Of a stretch of DNA of 64,000 bases, positions 32,322 through 44,773 are shown piece after piece. Location: NCBI RefSeq assembly GCF_000004195.4, contig NC_030678.2, positions 57,505,378 to 57,569,377 on the forward strand, given 5' to 3'. The notes beneath the pieces were generated by a model. It saw nothing but the letters and a program-made list of their open reading frames with translations. It had not been told where the DNA came from and searched no databases. Each line of letters begins with the position of its first letter. Position 1 is the first letter of the stretch. Made by a program: the position numbers and the translations under genes. The DNA is from Xenopus tropicalis. Lineage: Eukaryota > Chordata > Amphibia > Anura > Pipidae.

Positions 32322-33176
32322 AGCCAAACTAAACCCTGAAAATGAATATGGCTAGAAATGCCATATTTAATACGCTGAACTTACTGCACCAGCCTAATGG
32401 TTCAGCATCTCTATAGCAGCAATGATCCAAGCCTTCAAAGCTGTCGTACGAGCTCCCCATCTTGGATTTTGTTAGAAGTGTCAGTGACACTGCACATGCT
32501 CAGTGTGCTCTGGGCAGCAGTTGAGAAGCTGAGCTTAGGGGTTATAACAAATTATCAACCAAAAAAATTAGATTTGCTTGCAATATAAGCTGATGCTACA
32601 GGGCTGATTATTACATTCTGATGCTAACTGCACTGGTTTTAGAACTACCATATATTAATGACCTGAATGAATTACTAATCAGACTTATATTGTGACATTT
32701 TTATTCTGTATATACAGTATATTGTGAGTCAGTCCCTAAGATCAGGGCTGGATTTCATTTTCAGGTGCCATGGGGCCGCCCCCCATTCTCCGCCCCCTCC
32801 CCCCTCAGGATCACGTGCATGCACATCCTTTCAAGTCTCATACGGAACACTGGGGACAGGATGGTCTAGTTTTCTGCACATCCCGTCTCCAGTGCTCCAT
32901 ATACAAGCACATTTTATCTGCAGCTGGGCAGCATGATGCCCCAAAATTTATGCCTCCCTAGGCCCGGGCCTTTGTGGCCTCTCCACGAATCCGGGCCTAA
33001 GATCAAGACAGCAGCATAGAACATGTGCAGAGAATCAGCAGAAAAAAAGATGGGAGCTACTGGGGGCATATTCAGAGTCACAGATCTTCCCTGCTAGAGG
33101 GCTGTGGTTGCCTTGGCTGGTACAGGAGCCCAAAACATAAAGTAAAACATTTCTGCCCTAATTCTTTAGTTCTCCT
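32322..33176. repeat. TTAA-flanked MITE, interrupted by a smaller MITE
   Basis: It begins AGCCAAACTAAACCC after TTAA (32318-32321) and ends TTTAGTTCTCCT before TTAA (33177-33180). The interior matches 42236-42703 in the opposite orientation. The copy is split by the 32743-32995 insertion. Without it the element is about 590 bp. Confidence 0.75.
32743..32995. mobile_element. hAT-like MITE nested in a TTAA MITE
   Basis: It starts CAGGGCTGGATTT and ends GAATCCGGG. CCTAAGAT flanks both sides (32735-32742 and 32996-33003), an 8-bp duplication. The right terminus lacks a few bases compared with 62235-62521. Confidence 0.75.
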
Positions 33177-33394
33177 TTAAATGACTCTCTTGATAATCTC
33201 TTGAAATGGAGAGCAAAGACTGCAGCCATTTGTCAAAGGCAGAGCACAGAGTGCAAAAAGAAATTAGATTGTGGCATTTTTTTGTACTTTGTTACTAGAT
33301 TTTAAATTATTTGCTTTCTTCTTCTGACTCTTTCCAACTTTCAAATGGGGGGGTCACTGACCCCAGCAGCCAAAAAAACTATTGCTCTGTGACG

Positions 33395-33682
33395 CTACAA
33401 TTTTATTGTTATTGTTACTTTTTATAGCTTATTTTTTTATTCAGGTCCTCTCCTATTCATATCCCAGTCTCCCATTCAAACCACACCCTGGTTGCTAAGG
33501 TAATTTGGACCCTAGCAACCAGATAGCTGCTGAAACTCCAAACTGAAAAGCTGCTGAACAGAAAGTGAAATAACTTAAAAACTGCAAATAATAAAAAATG
33601 AAGACGAATTGCAAATTGTCTCAGAATATTACTCTCTACATCATACGAAAAGTTAACTTATAGGTGAAGAACCCCTTTATAA
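33395..33682. repeat. CCTAGCAACC-type repeat
   Basis: It shares CCTGGTTGCTAAGG, GACCCTAGCAACCAGA and GCAAATTGTCTCAGAATAT with 15733-15972 and 44774-45380. The right end GGTGAAGAACCCCTTTAT suggests a degraded TTAA terminus. Confidence 0.55.
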
Positions 33683-33689
33683 GTTCACA

Positions 33690-34810
33690 GGGTGAAAAGA
33701 CCATTTTTCTTAAAAGAAAGTGTCATTTGCATGATTTTTCTTATCTATTGTTGCTTTCACTTTAATCCATATTCACATTTGTATATATTGTGGCTGTCGG
33801 CCAGTAAATCCTAGTGTGAAAGAGCAGAAACTAAAATGAATACTAAAAATCTCAGCAAAAAGAATCAATATTGTTTTTAGTTATGTTGGTTTGAAAAAAC
33901 TGTTACTGTTCTTCCACTTCAGCTTATTCTTCATTTTCTAAACGCTACGACCTTCAGTTTTAGGGGTACAACCCCTCAGACTCTCCAGAATTCTTCGCCC
34001 TATAGTGGAGCAGGTTGCTTGTGCTTTTCTATGCGATCCCGTCCCCCATCTTTTTGTGGTACCGCTCCAGGCAGGAAAATTTGCAACAGCCAATCAAATT
34101 TAAACTGCTGCCAATCTTAGAGCTTTTTGGCTGCACTCACCAAACATTCAACCTGAATGAAAATATGATATTTGTTGGATGTCCACAAGTGGGCAGAGAT
34201 ACAAACCGCCAATCAGATTTTACCCTTTTACTTTCAATGGAGGAAATTCAACCTGCTGCCATTCTCACAGTATGTCATCCCACCGGCGATTTACATTCTA
34301 GGATGGCATTTCGGGGAGATTAGTCGCCCTCGACAAGGGAGAAATCAACAGTTTGTGTGCATTTTTGCAGCAACTTACTTCTATTAACCCCATTGTCCAA
34401 AGATAATGTAAATCTCACCCTAATGTGGGCATCAGGTTTTCTTCTAAAGAAGAGGTATTCAGACTTTTTGGGTTCAGGCCCAAATTTGTTGCTCCACAAT
34501 TTGGTCCAAATGAAAAACCAATACATAGACCTCAATTAGGCTATAATTAACAACTGCTTCATGACCAGATGTACTATGTATGACTCAATCATAAAAGGTT
34601 ATTGTTAGACACTAAACTCTACACCCGGTCACAGCAGCTTGCTGGAAAGCATTCACCGCTGCATATGCACATTTCATACAGGCATATTATTTATCTCTAT
34701 AGTGAGGATTCTCATCTCAACTTGTGAATTCAGAAATATTGTCTCACATGCAATGATATCAGCTTATTGGGGGAGTATACATGTTTTGTAACATGAGACT
34801 TATCTATAGG
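33690..34810. other. Unique sequence with one MITE scrap
   Basis: 34270-34345 (CGGCGATTTACATTCTAG, GGGGAGATTAGTCGCC) is a fragment of the GGGCTGTGAC family. The remainder holds nothing recognised. Confidence 0.45.
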
Positions 34811-34814
34811 GCTT

Positions 34815-35040
34815 GTGTCATGATTTTATGGTGTATTTTTTATTTCTAAATTACACTGTTTACATAGCAAATTATTTACTCTACCATTTACATATTTAGT
34901 CTTGAACTAACAAATGTATTTGTTTAGTTGTAATATTGGTGTGTAGGCGCCATCTCAGTGCATTGTGCCTGAGTCTGAGCTTCCAGAAGGAGCCAGCGCT
35001 ACACAATAGTACAACTGCTTTCTGATAACCTATTGTTTCT
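34815..35040. repeat. Interspersed repeat, second copy of the 1340-1600 type
   Basis: AATTACACTGTTTACATAGCAA and CTTCCAGAAGGAGCCAGCGC align with 1380-1540 in the same orientation. Family unknown. Confidence 0.65.
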
Positions 35041-35120
35041 CCTACTCAAAGTCACATAATAGCTAAACAGGGTTTTGTTTGCTCAGGTTCTATTCTCATG
35101 TCTACCACTAGGTTAGTAGA

Positions 35121-35466
35121 CCAGGGGTCCCCAACCTTTCTTACTCGTGAGCCACAGTCACATGATCTGTTATCTGTAAACCTGTTATCCAGAAAGCTCT
35201 GAATTACGGGAAGGCCATTTCCCCTAGACTCCATCTTAATCAAATAATTCATAGTTAAAAATAATTTCCTTTTTCTCTGTAATAATAAAATAGTACCTTT
35301 TACTTGATCCCAACTAAGATATAATTCACCATTATTGCAGGCAAAATAATCCTATTAGATTTATTTTAAATATTTTTTGTAGGCTTAAGGTATGGAGATC
35401 CAAATTACATAAAGACAAAAACCCCAGGTGCCAAAATTTCTGGATAACAGGTCCCATACTTGTACA
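35121..35466. repeat. hAT MITE end joined to a reversed TACAGGTATAGGATC MITE
   Basis: CAGGGGTCCCCAACC (about 35122-35136) begins a hAT-like MITE that breaks off within about 40 bp. From 35163 to 35466 a reverse-oriented copy of the 16306-16631 family follows, ending CCCATACTTGTA. Confidence 0.65.
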
Positions 35467-37018
35467 GATAAATTGTAATTAACAACTAAACCCATGGGGT
35501 TGGGGCATGAACAAATATATATATCTGAATTAGTCAATATACAGTGATTTACAATTACTCAGCTCTAAGCAGTATTTAAAATTGGTATTTAGAATTATAT
35601 CTGATTTAAATATAACGCATAACATTTTACAGTGACTTTAACAAGCTCCAGATTCTCTTGCTTTGGGAGCATATAAGCCATAAATCAGTACCTCAGGTAT
35701 AATAAATGAGGGATGAAACTTTTATAAGTTAATAGAGTTATAAATACCATCTACCTCTTCTGGAATAACCATGTGATGCATTGATGGGATTTCAGGAAAT
35801 AAGAACTGTACTCTAAAGTAATGCCTTTTCCATGACTTCCAATGACTGTTTTAATCGTGCATTCATGTATAAAAGTAATTGCTACAAAACTTCAGCACAT
35901 AAAGGACTGGAAACATCAAGGTGAAATAGTGAAGGAAGTAAAACATATCAAGCAAATGAAAAGCCAATGGGTTTGTACTTTTGATCCTAGTTGCTTTGTT
36001 GTGGGGTGTAAATGGCTACTGCATCTATGCAACTATGAATCATCAGTTAAGCATCTATGTCCTAGGGTTATAATACCAACACCCTTTGTTGGTGGTATTG
36101 CCCTCCAGGAGATGTAATAAACAGTGGACATCTAGTGGGTTCCAGTGCAATTGTTACACCAAAGTTCTTTTACCATAGTTTGTAATAATGGACCCAATTT
36201 TAACCTGGAATTCTATGTCCTATGATCCACCTTCCTCATGCAAAAAGAGTGAATTATGATTCCTAATGGGGGGATGCACTCTATAGTTTGGGTGTAATAA
36301 CATTACTTAAGCCCCTTTCATACTGTTGTTATTTTTTCCTTGCCAATTTGAAAAGAGGATTTTTGGTACAGAGCTAATTTGTTAAAGTAGATTTATAGGC
36401 TAAAATGATAAAGAGAAACAGCGGTGCCCCAGTGGTAACTGTCCTTAAAACATATGGTATACATGTGTTCAACCAATGGAGCATTTAAAAGATATTGAAA
36501 TCTTATATAAAAAGCCATTAATCATCTATTCCCCAATAGAGACACCCTTTGCCCAACAATATTGGAAGATTGAGATACAGAATATAAATAAATCTCCCAC
36601 CTTCCATCTCTCTATTGATATCTTAGGAATAGTGCCAATTCTGTATGCTCATAAAGAACACAGCTTGCATCTTAAAATTCCAGCATTGTGTTAAAAGGAT
36701 TAATTTTAGATTTGTATTGCCTTCTCTTTTTAGTTCTTGAAAAGAAAAAAATAGCGAGGAACTTAGAATGATGTATTTACAGAAGAAGATCACAAATACA
36801 ATTTGCATTTTGCTTTACATGTCTGCACCTTTTAATGTTAAACATTGTAATGTATACTCCTTTTGTCATCTTGCCAACATACACTGCAATCAACCTCAGA
36901 CCTCTAACAGTTATTTCCTTATTGAGCCTTACACTTATAGTAAATCATGAAATGCAGGGTCCAACAGACCAATCAGAATACAATAAGATGGTATGGTGAG
37001 GTTTGCATTAGAACCTAT
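35467..37018. other. Unique sequence, no gene recognised
   Basis: AT-rich. No convincing coding frame or repeat partner was noticed. Confidence 0.45.
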
Positions 37019-37019
37019 G

Positions 37020-37645
37020 TCTAAAGGTGGCAATAAATGCACAGACTTAAGCTGCCAATTCGAGTCTTTTAGACCAATTCAGCACCAAATTATCTGCCTG
37101 TGAATGAGGCCCCCCAAAGTGCCTCCCCAATGGATATCGAGTATATCTGGTGTTGATCGGGCAGGTTTGATTATCCACATCAATGTGGTCCTTGGTCCTG
37201 CTGCTTCTATGCCTGTGATTGTAATTCGATCAAATTAGCTTGATGCTGCCTGCCTTAGGTGGGTTTATTGGGAGAAGATCTTTGCCAAACGAGCAGATCT
37301 TAACGTATATTACCACCTTAAGGGTTATAGGTGGGATCCCAACACCCCAATCTGACATACATAGTAACACAGTAAAAGTGGCCATGCAAGTTGTGATCCG
37401 CTCGTTTTGTGTTATCTCCTGATATGCCCACCAAAGGTCATATGGCAGGCATAGGTGCCGTGAGACGAGGACTGATTCAGCGAGCCAATGCAGTACCTGA
37501 TCTGAAGGAAAATCAAACCTGCCCGACTGAGATATGGCCAATTTTAAGCCAGATTTCGGTCAGGTAGGCCCGTGGGGGGGCATACACGAGTAGATAAGCT
37601 GCTGAATTGCCAAATGAAATCTGCCTGTGAATGCCCACCTTAAGG
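37020..37645. repeat. One or two copies of the AAAGGTGGC(C) MITE family
   Basis: TCTAAAGGTGGCAATAAATG starts it. CCACCTTAAGG ends occur near 37312-37322 and again near 37638-37648. The interior (GGGAGAAGATC, CTGCCCGAC, AGCTGC) matches 40658-40991, 46751-47005 and 60303-60850. Whether this is one element nested in another was not resolved. Confidence 0.5.
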
Positions 37646-39715
37646 TAGGTTGAAAAAAGACACATGTCCATCAAGTTTAAACTTTTATGCCTATATATAA
37701 CCTGCCTAACTGCTATTGATCCAGAGGAAGGCACTCTTTAATTTGCCACAGACTCCCCGACTCCAAGATGGCATTTGGCCCAGTCCCTGGATCAACTTGC
37801 ACTAAGAGCTATCTCCCATAACCCTGTATTCCCTCACTTGTACTGAGAGCTATCTCCCCTACCCCTGTATTCCCTCACTTGTACTGAGAGCTATCCCCCC
37901 TACCCCTGTATTCCCTCACTTGTACTGAGAGCTATCTCCCATACCCCTGTATTCCCTCACTTGTACTGAGAGCTATCTCCCATAACCCTGTATTCCCTCA
38001 CTTGTACTGAGAGCTATCTCCCCTACCCCTGTATTCCCTCACTTGTACTGAGAGCTATCTCCCATACCCCTGTATTCCCTCACTTGTACTGAGAGCTATC
38101 TCCCATACCCCTGTATTCCCTCACTTGTACTGAGAGCTATCTCCCCTACCCCTGTATTCCCTCACTTGTACTGAGAGCTATCTCCCATACCCCTGTATTC
38201 CCTCACTTGTACTGAGAGCTATCTCCCCTACCCCTGTATTCCCTCACTTGTACTGAGAGCTATCTTCCCTACCCCTGTATTCCCTCACTTGTACTGAGAG
38301 CTATCTCCCCTACCCCTGTATTCCCTCACTTGTACTGAGAGCTATCTCCCCTACCCCTGTATTCCCTCACTTGTACTGAGAGCTATCTCCCCTACCCCTG
38401 TATTCCCTCACTTGTACTGAGAGCTATCCCCCCTACCCCTGTATTCCCTCACTTGTACTGAGAGCTATCTCCCATAACCCTGTATTCCCTCACTTGTACT
38501 GAGAGCTATCCCCCCTACCCCTGTATTCCCTCACTTGTACTGAGAGATATCTCCCATAACCCTGTATTCTTTCACTTGTACTGAGAGCTATCTCTCATAA
38601 CCCTGTATTCCCTCACTTGCTAAAAAGCCATCCAACCCATTGTTGAAGGTATCTTATGTATGAGCCAGCACAACACAACTTCACAACTCTCACAATAAAA
38701 AAAACAATTACCCATTGTAATCAGAATGGGTGACCCCATTGGGAAATAAAGCAATAGAAAGATTAATATTTGATTATATATATTTAAACATAGTTATCAT
38801 ATCACCCCTTAAGTGTCTCTCCTCCAGTGTAAACAACCCTAACCTGGCCAGTCTTTCTTCATAACTGAGACTTTCCATACCCTTTACCAGCTTAGTTGCC
38901 CTTCTCTGGACCCTCTCTAATTCAATAATGTCCTGTTTGAGCACTGGAGACCAAAACGGCAAGGCATATTTTAGAGGGGGATTACCAGGGCTCTGTACAG
39001 TGGAAAAATAACCCCCTTCACCCTCAAATCTATGCCCCTTATAATTTGCCCTTGCAGCTGCCACCTGGCATTGTTAACTACAACCACATTTATTATCTAC
39101 AAGGATACTACTGACCTTTTTCATTATGGATTTGCCTAGTGCAGTCCCATTAAGAGTATAAGTGGCTTGCATATTTTTACATCCCAGGTGCATGACCTTA
39201 CATTTATCCACATTAAATCTGATCTGCCACTTAGATGTTCAAATTGCCATTTTGTCAGGATCCTGCTACAAGGAAGCCAAATACTGGATGTAATTAATTG
39301 GGCTGCAAAGTTTTGTGTCATCTCCAAACACTGAAACATTGCTTATAATACCCTCCCCTAAGTCATTGATAAACAAGTTAAACAAAAGTGGACCCAGTAC
39401 AGAACCCTGAGGGACCCCACTGAGGACCTTATTCCAAGTAGAGAATGTACCATTAACAACCACCCTCTGTACCCGATCCTGTAGCCAGTTTCCTATCCAT
39501 GTGCAAACAACTTTATAAGACTAACAGACCTTAGTTTAGCAGTCATTTATGGGGCATGGTATCAAATGCTTTGGCAAAATCCAAACAGAACACATCTACT
39601 GCATCCCCACTATCCAGTTTCTTAGAAACCTCATCATAAAAAGCAATTAAATTTGTCTGACATGAGCTGTGGTTCATAAAGCCATGCTGATAACTGCTCA
39701 TTATGCCATTCTGAT
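37646..39715 (-). pseudogene. CR1/L2-like LINE, 3' half, degenerate
   Basis: Reading the minus strand from 39715: an HSSCQTNLIAFYDEVS-like segment and FCLDFAKAFDTMPHK (finger/palm start), then GVPQGSVLGPLLFNLFINDL (about 39430-39370), then FGDDTKL where FADD or YADD is expected. The thumb-like part follows at 39064-38774 with RVQRRATKLVKG and YEERLARLGLF. Frameshifts separate the parts. The catalytic box change (Ala to Gly in F-A-D-D) and the shifts indicate a dead copy. Below 38640 the element runs through a 41-bp tandem array into a tail with PGTGPNAILESGSLWQ-like text and CATCAAGTTTAAA. No endonuclease region was found. The LINE clade call is by motif resemblance only. Confidence 0.8.
37798..38617. 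repeat. Minisatellite: 20 units of 41 bp
   Basis: The unit reads TGTACTGAGAGCTATCTCCC, then CTACCCCTGTATTCCCTCACT. The array is 820 bp, exactly 20 x 41. The first unit (TGCACTAAGAG) and last unit (TCTCTCATAACC) are the most diverged. Inner units alternate mainly between CATA, CCTA and CATAACC variants. It sits inside the 3' part of the minus-strand LINE. Confidence 0.95.
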
Positions 39716-40650
39716 AGTAACGAAGTCAAAGGAACATTTTTTTTGTATTAAGAAAGAATGCCAGTTAGGGGCATTTTGTGATTAAATCTGCTTTTCTTTA
39801 TGCTTGTAAATGTGGCTGCTGTAAATATACTTTTATGTGTTTGAGCAAATCTGACTATCAAATTCCATTCAGTTTGTCTCGTAAGAGGTGCAAAGTGTCC
39901 AGGAGAATGCATTGGAGTTCACTTATAGGTTGGAATGGGGATCCCTGAGTGAGTACTACAGCTGACTTGTACCTGAATAAACTGTCTGCTGTCTGGTAAA
40001 ACAGGAGCTATATATAGTTAATCTACTGTTCCTTTTTAAGATCCACAGTTATAGTTCCTTCTGGATAACTTTTCCTCCACTTTTCCTGTGAGAAGGGTTG
40101 CCACCTTTTTTTTAGAAAATAATACCTATAGTATGTTTCTGTCCTATTTACCTGTATAACATTGGTTTAAATGATCATTTCTACATCATTTTTACAGATT
40201 AGGCTGTTAAAATACCAGCAAGGTGGCAAGCCTGCCTGTGAGCGCCCAACTGAGGGAATGAGCCACATGTAGCTTAATGAAACACCCCATTTCTATGATG
40301 CTACACAACATATGGAAGGCCAGTTCATCTAGTTCTTATTGCTTAAACAAGTTGTGAACATATTTTTTGCAAACACTTAAATCGACAGTAATTATAATTA
40401 TGACATTTTAAATTTTTGGGCCTTTCATTTACTATGACAGGTGTACAAAGTCAAAGTGGAAACAGGCTTAGACCTATAGTGACACAGAAGGAAAAGCCTC
40501 CAAGAAAGACTAGATGGCTTTGGTATTAGGCTTTAGTTCTGTATGGAGAGACAAGATGCAATTCCCATATGTGAACCAACAGAATTTAATAATGTAGGAA
40601 TTTAAATCAGCTTTCTGATTAAAGCTTTCCTGCTGCTTGTTAAATGTTAA
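39716..40650. other. Unique sequence, no gene recognised
   Basis: Nothing beyond ordinary AT-rich intergenic DNA was seen. Confidence 0.45.
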
Positions 40651-40657
40651 CCTCTAA

Positions 40658-40991
40658 AGGTGGCCATACACGGATCTTCTCCCGATATCCCCACCTACGG
40701 ATGGGCGATATCGGGGGAATTTAGGCTAATTAGGTTGTTTGGCCCTGGGGTCAAACGATTGAATTATAATGACGGTAGTGGGCACAGTCGGTTCCAGGAT
40801 CGCATCAACGAGCCAATGTGGTCCCCAATCCGACTGAATTTTTTAACCTACCTGATCGATATCTGCCCAATTTCAGGCCAGATGTCAGTCGGGCAGGCCC
40901 ATTGTTGCTGCCCCTACACGGGCCAATAAGCTGCCGAATTGGTCTAAGGGATCAATATCGGCAGCTACAAATAGCCCGTGTATGGCCACCT
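40658..40991. repeat. AGGTGGCCATACACGG MITE, complete (334 bp)
   Basis: The ends AGGTGGCCATACACGG and CCGTGTATGGCCACCT are perfect inverted repeats with TAA on both sides (40655-40657 and 40992-40994). TTAA occurs on the right only. Degraded relatives are at 37020-37645, 46751-47005 and 60303-60850. Confidence 0.8.
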
Positions 40992-40994
40992 TAA

Positions 40995-42230
40995 GATACA
41001 TTCCTGCTTTAGTCCATGAAATGATTTCTTATCAGAGGGAAACTTCTAGCTCTGGCACTTCCGTGATACCAAATGAATGATGGAATAGAAGGCACAGTTT
41101 AAGCAAGGAAATGGAAAGCGTAGCTTAATTCCTCTTGTTGAATGCTGCAGTAAGTGAAACTGAAAGAGTACCAGTCAAATGTTGCAAAAAGGTTTACTTA
41201 CCCCTGCATTTTTCATTTAATTACACAAGCCATACCATTCTATAACCTTATGGCCCATGGCACAAGGAATGTCTCTCCCCAGGCATATTCAGTAGGAGAA
41301 ATGCCCAAGACTAATCCATACCCCCTGCCATTAAGATAAATGGGGCACAATTTGTTTGGTCAGAAAGCCACCTGTCACCTGTAAAGTCTATTAATTGATA
41401 TGACAGGTGGCACTGAGAAGTGCAGAGTGTTCCTCAGTTAGTTTGCACATGCCTGAAGACTTGGGGTTATGTAATAAAACGAGCAAAATTTGCTACAGTT
41501 CTTATCACCTATAGGAACCAATCAACACATAGCATTTACTGGTCACCTGTTTAAAAACAAATATGTAATTTGTCATTATGGATTACTGCATCTGAGCAAA
41601 CATTTAATACATATTACATATCCCATAGTTCCACATTTAAAGTAGTGTTACGAGGGGCATTTTGTTGCCTGCAGGAAACTGCTCTTGCTCCATTCTGGGA
41701 TGCGACTATACAGAAGTGGTTTTATGCACAACACTGTAAGAAATTGCTCATCTTGGGTGCCATTATTTGTATTATATACATATGTGTTTGGGTCTCTATA
41801 CATATTTATGTGTTATACACTGTGTAGAGGGGAGTTCTACTGATTACTATAAACCAGTTGTTCAAGTTACATCCGAAGCCAAATCTCCATATCAAAGGGT
41901 TTTTCTGTGGTGGGACAGTACGTCTGCTACAGAAGCCATAAGGGCTCTGGCACACGGGGAGCCCTGTCTGCATCTGTGCCTTGATTGGTCAGTTTTACTG
42001 TCTGTCAAAAAACTGTGCTCTGATTGGAGAATGCACAAGAAGAAAGATCCAATCAGAGCACAGCTGATTACAGCAGAACCAGAGCTTGCAGGAACACAAA
42101 AAGATTTCCTGATATTAAGGGTTCTAGGACAGTGCAGAAACAGAGTGAGGTTTTTTTTGTTTTTTTTAAGGTGCCAAGCAGGTTTGGGGAGGCTTAGCCT
42201 CCCCCAGTCTGATTGAAAATCCACCTATGG
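40995..42230. other. Unique sequence with a repeat scrap
   Basis: No gene was recognised. From about 41939 (AGGGCTCTGGCACACGGGGA) a GGGCTGTGAC-family start runs into sequence with paired words AACTGTGCTCTGATTGG and CCAATCAGAGCACAG (about 42010-42063), a short hairpin. Confidence 0.45.
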
Positions 42231-42235
42231 TTTTA

Positions 42236-42703
42236 AGATTCTGTACCAGCCCAAGGCAACCACAGCCCTTAAGCAGGGAAGATCTGTGCCTCTGAGTAAT
42301 CCCCCAGTAGCTCCCCATCTCCTTTCTGCTGATTCACATGCTTTGTGCTGCTGTCAGTTACAGAGTTTTGGAACCGACTCTATATCTACTGTGTATATAG
42401 AATATAAAAGTCACAAAAGAAGGCTGATAAATAATTCATAATATATGACAGCTCAAAAACCACTGCAACTTACAGCAGCATTTTAAAATTAACCCTTTAG
42501 CATCAGTTTTCATGCTATGTGAATCTCATATTCCGTTTGAAGATTTGCGACGGCCCTTGAGCTTAGCTTCTCAACAGCTGCCCAGACTATACTGAGCATG
42601 TGCAATGTCACTGGCACTCCTAATAATATTCAAGATGGGGGACTTACTCTGCACAAAGCCTGGATTGTTACTGTTATAGTGATTCTGAGTGTTTAGTTCT
42701 CCT
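42236..42703. repeat. TTAA MITE, opposite copy of the 32322-33176 type
   Basis: GCAGGGAAGATCTGTGCC and CCCAGTAGCTCCCCATC are the reverse complement of the interior at 33040-33110. The right end TTTAGTTCTCCT is followed by TTAA (42704-42707). On the left it follows GGTTTTAA but lacks the expected terminus. Confidence 0.65.
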
Positions 42704-43042
42704 TTAAATGTGTACCTTATATACACACCTGTAAGGCTTACTTAAAGTAGACATAGAGCTTAACTATCCCCCATGTCAGGTCTTGTAGGCAATAATGAAT
42801 AATATATGGTGCTGTCATTATCTTAAAAAGGGCCTCTGTATTGGAGTTTCAATAGATCTGCTATGACCCCTATCTATTATTCAAATGAGGGGCGGGCATG
42901 TTCTAGCATGATGATTGCACTCAAAATTGCATTTAGCCACTGGACATATGTTTGTTAATGACCCCTATTATCTTTTCAACCCTATCCTGCATACACCCAC
43001 CTGGGGCTTCAGCATTCTCATAAAATGACACCCCACTTATAA

Positions 43043-43957
43043 AGGTCATTAATGGTTAATATAAATTAAAAGTATGTCTAAAGGCATTCTTTTTAAAGGA
43101 ACAGTAACACTAAAAAATGAAAGAGCTTTAAAGTAATAAAAATATAATGCACTGTTGCCCTGCACTGGTAAAACTGGTGTGTTTGCTACAGTAACACTAC
43201 TATAATTTATATAATAAGCTGCTGTGTAGCCCCGGGGGCAGCCATTCAAGCTGGAAAAAAGGAGAAAAGGCACAGGTTACATAGCAGATAACAGATAAGC
43301 TCTGTAGAATACAATGGTGTTTTATCTGTTATCTGCTATGTGCCTGTGCCTTTTCTCCTTTGAATGGCTGCCCCCATGGCTACATAGCAGCTTATTTATA
43401 AAAATTATAGTAGACTTTCTGAATTAAACACACAACTTTTACCAGTGCAGGGCAGCAGCACATTATATTTTAGTTACTTTTATACACTTTTTTATTTTTT
43501 GGTGTTACTGTTCCTTTAAGTACTTACTGCATATCTAAATTCCCAGATCCCTGCTTGCTTCTCTGAGATAGGGTGCTGGCAGCCTACAGCAGTGTGAAGC
43601 CTACAGTGACATCACTGAAATCTCTCTTCCCTTCCTGTAGGCTGCCAGCGGCAGCCTTCCTATTCTCTGAGCATGTGTGTAACTTGATCCTGTCTCCTGT
43701 TCTGAGCTACACATGCCCACCGGCCAATCAGAAGCGGATCTGGCAGAGGGGAGGGAATGAAACACATGTGCAGTATGAAGCAAGGAGGGAAAGGAAGGGA
43801 GAATACCTTTTTAGAGATGGCTGCCTGTTCTAGAAAATATGAAGTAAGTGTGACTGAGTAAATATTTGATTAGGTGAGCCAAAAGTGTGGCGTTTTTACT
43901 AAACAATAGGAGGACTATTGGGCAGTATGCTTTTTAAATTTTAACTTGCATTCTCCT
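43043..43957. repeat. TTAA MITE (about 490 bp) interrupted by a foldback MITE
   Basis: The right end CTTGCATTCTCCT is followed by TTAA (43958-43961). The left end is decayed (AGGTCATTAATGG). Its reverse complement is intact at 63203-63691. After removing the 43097-43515 insertion and one TTAA, the length is about 492 bp, matching the intact copy (489 bp). Confidence 0.85.
43097..43515. repeat. Foldback MITE AGGAACAGTAACAC (419 bp), inserted at TTAA
   Basis: The ends AGGAACAGTAACAC and GTGTTACTGTTCCT are flanked by TTAA at 43093-43096 and 43516-43519. Almost the whole element is palindromic, with arms of about 200 bp around 43305-43325 (TAGCAGATAACAGATAA against TTATCTGTTATCTGCTA). The uninterrupted target site exists at 63637-63640. 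Confidence 0.93.
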
Positions 43958-43961
43958 TTAA

Positions 43962-44769
43962 GGAAAATTACCCTTAAAGTTTCCCCCCACTTATGGTTTC
44001 TCACGTTGCGTAAATCCATGGTCATTTATAGCAGAACAGAAATCATAAGTTGCTGAAGTTGTTGGAAGAAATGTTCTGCCATTTACCTTTTTTACCTTTT
44101 GCAAATTTCCATAACAAAAATTCCGCCACTGTAATTCCACTTGTCCTTGAATCCAGCATTCAGCTTCCTGTAATCCAGCTAATTTCTTTCACCTTTCTGT
44201 TTGCCATGCCATAGGCATTGTCACAAAACTCTCTGAAATAATATAAATTGTTTAATTTGCATCTTTAAATGGGTATGAATACATGCAACATATATACTAA
44301 CACAGTAATGGCTTTAATATGGGAGCTAAAAATCCCATAGGAATGAAAAGAACGTGGGTGAGATTTTATATATTAAGGGCTGAACTCACATTTTGATAAA
44401 TCTGCCCCTTAGTCAGTCTTTAATTTGGGAGAAAAAAAGAATTCACTGTATGTAGCCTCTTCCTAGGGATCTAAACTCCATGACAAAGAAGAACCAGAAC
44501 ATACCCATGTACATTACATTGACACAAAACAATGAATATAGTTAATAAAAACATTCTTTATAAAGCAAAGAGTCCCTAAAGAGCTGGACTTTAATTTTGA
44601 CAGATTCATGGGTACTTAATGTACAGTATGTATAAGCGCCCCTGTGAAGCATCAGAGCATAGCTATAAGGAATCTATACATACAAACTAGGAAAAAGTAG
44701 AAATTTGAAAAAAATATACAAATTCATATAATAATGAGAGCACTGACAGAAAGAGAATATGTTATTTCC
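43962..44769. other. Unique sequence
   Basis: No gene was recognised. A scrap TTTTGATAAATCTGCCCC at about 44392-44409 resembles an end of the 26031-26305 MITE. Confidence 0.45.
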
Positions 44770-44773
44770 TTAA

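Noticed and set aside
37798..38617. Regular 41-bp repeats as a possible CRISPR array
   Set aside because: Units abut with no unique spacers, and the array lies inside a LINE in a vertebrate-type genome. It is a minisatellite.
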